Shown here: one piece after another, positions 63,141-64,000 of the stretch
Layout: the number at the start of each line of letters is the position of its first letter
Numbering within the stretch: the first letter of the stretch is position 1
Assembly: GCA_965247265.1 (NCBI GenBank)
Contig: OZ252002.1
Span: 558,001 to 622,000, forward strand
Direction: 5' to 3'
DNA length: 64,000 bases
Origin: G965247265 sp965247265
Lineage (GTDB): Bacteria; Pseudomonadota; Gammaproteobacteria; UBA4575
Position numbers and translations under genes: made by a program
The notes under the pieces: generated by a model
Told to the model about the DNA's origin: nothing
Databases searched by the model: none
The model's input: the letters and a program-made list of their open reading frames with translations, nothing else

Positions 63141-63713
63141 ATGACCGAGACCCGCAACAATCAGCGCAAGCATTTAGTCCTGCTTTGTTCACTGGCATTG
63201 GCTATGTTTGGGTTTGCTTTTGCCCTGGTACCGCTTTACGAGGTCTTTTGCGAGGTGACCGGGCTGAACGGCAAAACCTCAGGGCGCGCGGCTGATCCCG
63301 CCGCAATCTCGCAAGTCTCCGATCGTGAAGTGACGATCCAGTTCCTGGGCCACGTTGGTAACGGCATGCCCTGGGAATTCCGGCCAACCGAATATCAGAT
63401 GCGGGTCCGACTGGGGGAAATCAACACCACCGATTACTACGCCCGCAACCGCGCTGCCCAGTCGGTGACCGGACAAGCCGTGCCCAGCGTGAGCCCGGGC
63501 TACGCCGCTAAGTATCTGAATAAGGTCGAATGTTTTTGCTTCAGTCAGCAGCGCCTGGAGGCCGGTGAAGACCAGAATATGCCCGTGAGGTTCTATGTCG
63601 GCGACGATCTGCCGGAGGAGATCCACACCCTTACCCTGTCCTACACCCTGTTTAAGGTACCCGCGGTTCAGAACACAAATTCCGTTGCCAAGCTTGCGAA
63701 TAATCAGCCATGA
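63141..63713 (+). CDS. ctaG: Cytochrome c oxidase assembly protein Cox11/CtaG
   Basis: 190 residues. One N-terminal membrane helix (about 12-32), then the copper-chaperone domain with FALVPLYEVFCEVTGLNG and the copper motif ECFCFSQQ. It inserts CuB into subunit I. It lies between coxA and coxC as usual and overlaps coxC by 4 bases. Confidence 0.95.
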   Translation: MTETRNNQRKHLVLLCSLALAMFGFAFALVPLYEVFCEVTGLNGKTSGRAADPAAISQVSDREVTIQFLGHVGNGMPWEFRPTEYQMRVRLGEINTTDYYARNRAAQSVTGQAVPSVSPGYAAKYLNKVECFCFSQQRLEAGEDQNMPVRFYVGDDLPEEIHTLTLSYTLFKVPAVQNTNSVAKLANNQP

Positions 63714-64000
63714 GTGACGCACCCCGCTATCACGTCCCACACTCGAGCCCCTGGCCCATTATCGGCTCCACCGCGCTTTTTGTAACCGCTTTCGGCGCGG
63801 TCATCTTCATCCACCAGAGCACCGAGAAAGTCGCAGCCGAAGGCAACTTCGGGCAACCGATCTTCTTCATCGGGCTGGCCCTGATCGCATTCATGATGTT
63901 CGGCTGGTTTGGGATCGTCATCAGGGAATCTGTCAAAGGCATGAACAGTGGTTTGATGGACCGTTCGTATCGGATGGGCATGGCCTGGTTCATCGTCTCA
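63710..64000 (+). CDS. coxC: Cytochrome c oxidase subunit III, N-terminal part (cut by window end)
   Basis: 97 codons visible from the ATG at 63710 in an ATGA overlap with cox11. The translation YHVPHSSPWPIIGSTALFVT and WFGIVIRESVKG matches subunit III starts. Two membrane helices are visible. The rest is outside the window. Confidence 0.9.
   Translation, partial: MSDAPRYHVPHSSPWPIIGSTALFVTAFGAVIFIHQSTEKVAAEGNFGQPIFFIGLALIAFMMFGWFGIVIRESVKGMNSGLMDRSYRMGMAWFIVS

Overview
The window looks like a gammaproteobacterial chromosome around its replication origin. Evidence is the unbroken order atpC-D-G-A-H-F-E-B-I, parB-parA, rsmG-mnmG, mnmE, yidC-yidD-rnpA-rpmH, dnaA-dnaN-recF-gyrB, with glmS-glmU beside the ATP synthase, plus a petABC-sspA-sspB cluster. 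Most of the window is AT-rich. No species can be named from this alone. The bc1 complex, F1Fo ATP synthase and a caa3-type cytochrome oxidase point to aerobic respiration.

Layout. 1-6.8 kb: hisC end, a DegS-like protease, a Nif3 protein, petABC, sspAB and a macrodomain protein. 6.7-8.3 kb: a frameshifted exported-protein gene and an IS6-family element that has cut another small gene. 8.3-33.3 kb: core genes (glmS/glmU, atp operon, parAB/mnmEG, yidC-rpmH on the minus strand; dnaA-dnaN-recF-gyrB on the plus strand). DnaA boxes flank dnaA and two parS-like ParB sites lie inside recF. 33.3-41.3 kb: a decayed lemA plus GIDE-domain pair, an SH3/anchor protein, xthA, an orphan ParA, an L,D-transpeptidase, a frameshifted spermidine-synthase-like membrane protein and an exported Pcm-type methyltransferase.

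41.4-58.1 kb is accessory DNA: a molbindin, a DksA-like zinc protein, a broken molybdopterin oxidoreductase, flavin reductase, sulfatase, DsrE, sterol-desaturase-like and ArsR-rhodanese genes, tRNA-Gly(CCC), a subtilase, cupin, cyclase, DCC and EF-hand proteins, and many small unknowns. About twenty copies of one short GC-rich palindromic repeat sit between these genes. None was seen in the preceding 41 kb. Arm changes in some copies compensate each other, and two copies supply the stop codon of the gene before them. On the minus strand at 52.3 kb there is a clear class I cyclic-di-GMP riboswitch ahead of an unrecognised 120-residue gene.

58.1-59.9 kb holds gene fragments and a deleted integrase-type transposase. 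From 59.9 kb to the end is a visibly GC-richer cytochrome c oxidase operon (small exported protein, coxB with fused cytochrome c, coxA, cox11, coxC start), probably acquired or joined at the mobile-element debris.

Several genes carry single-base shifts in homopolymers, which may be sequencing errors. The lemA gene carries three mostly non-homopolymer shifts and looks genuinely decayed.
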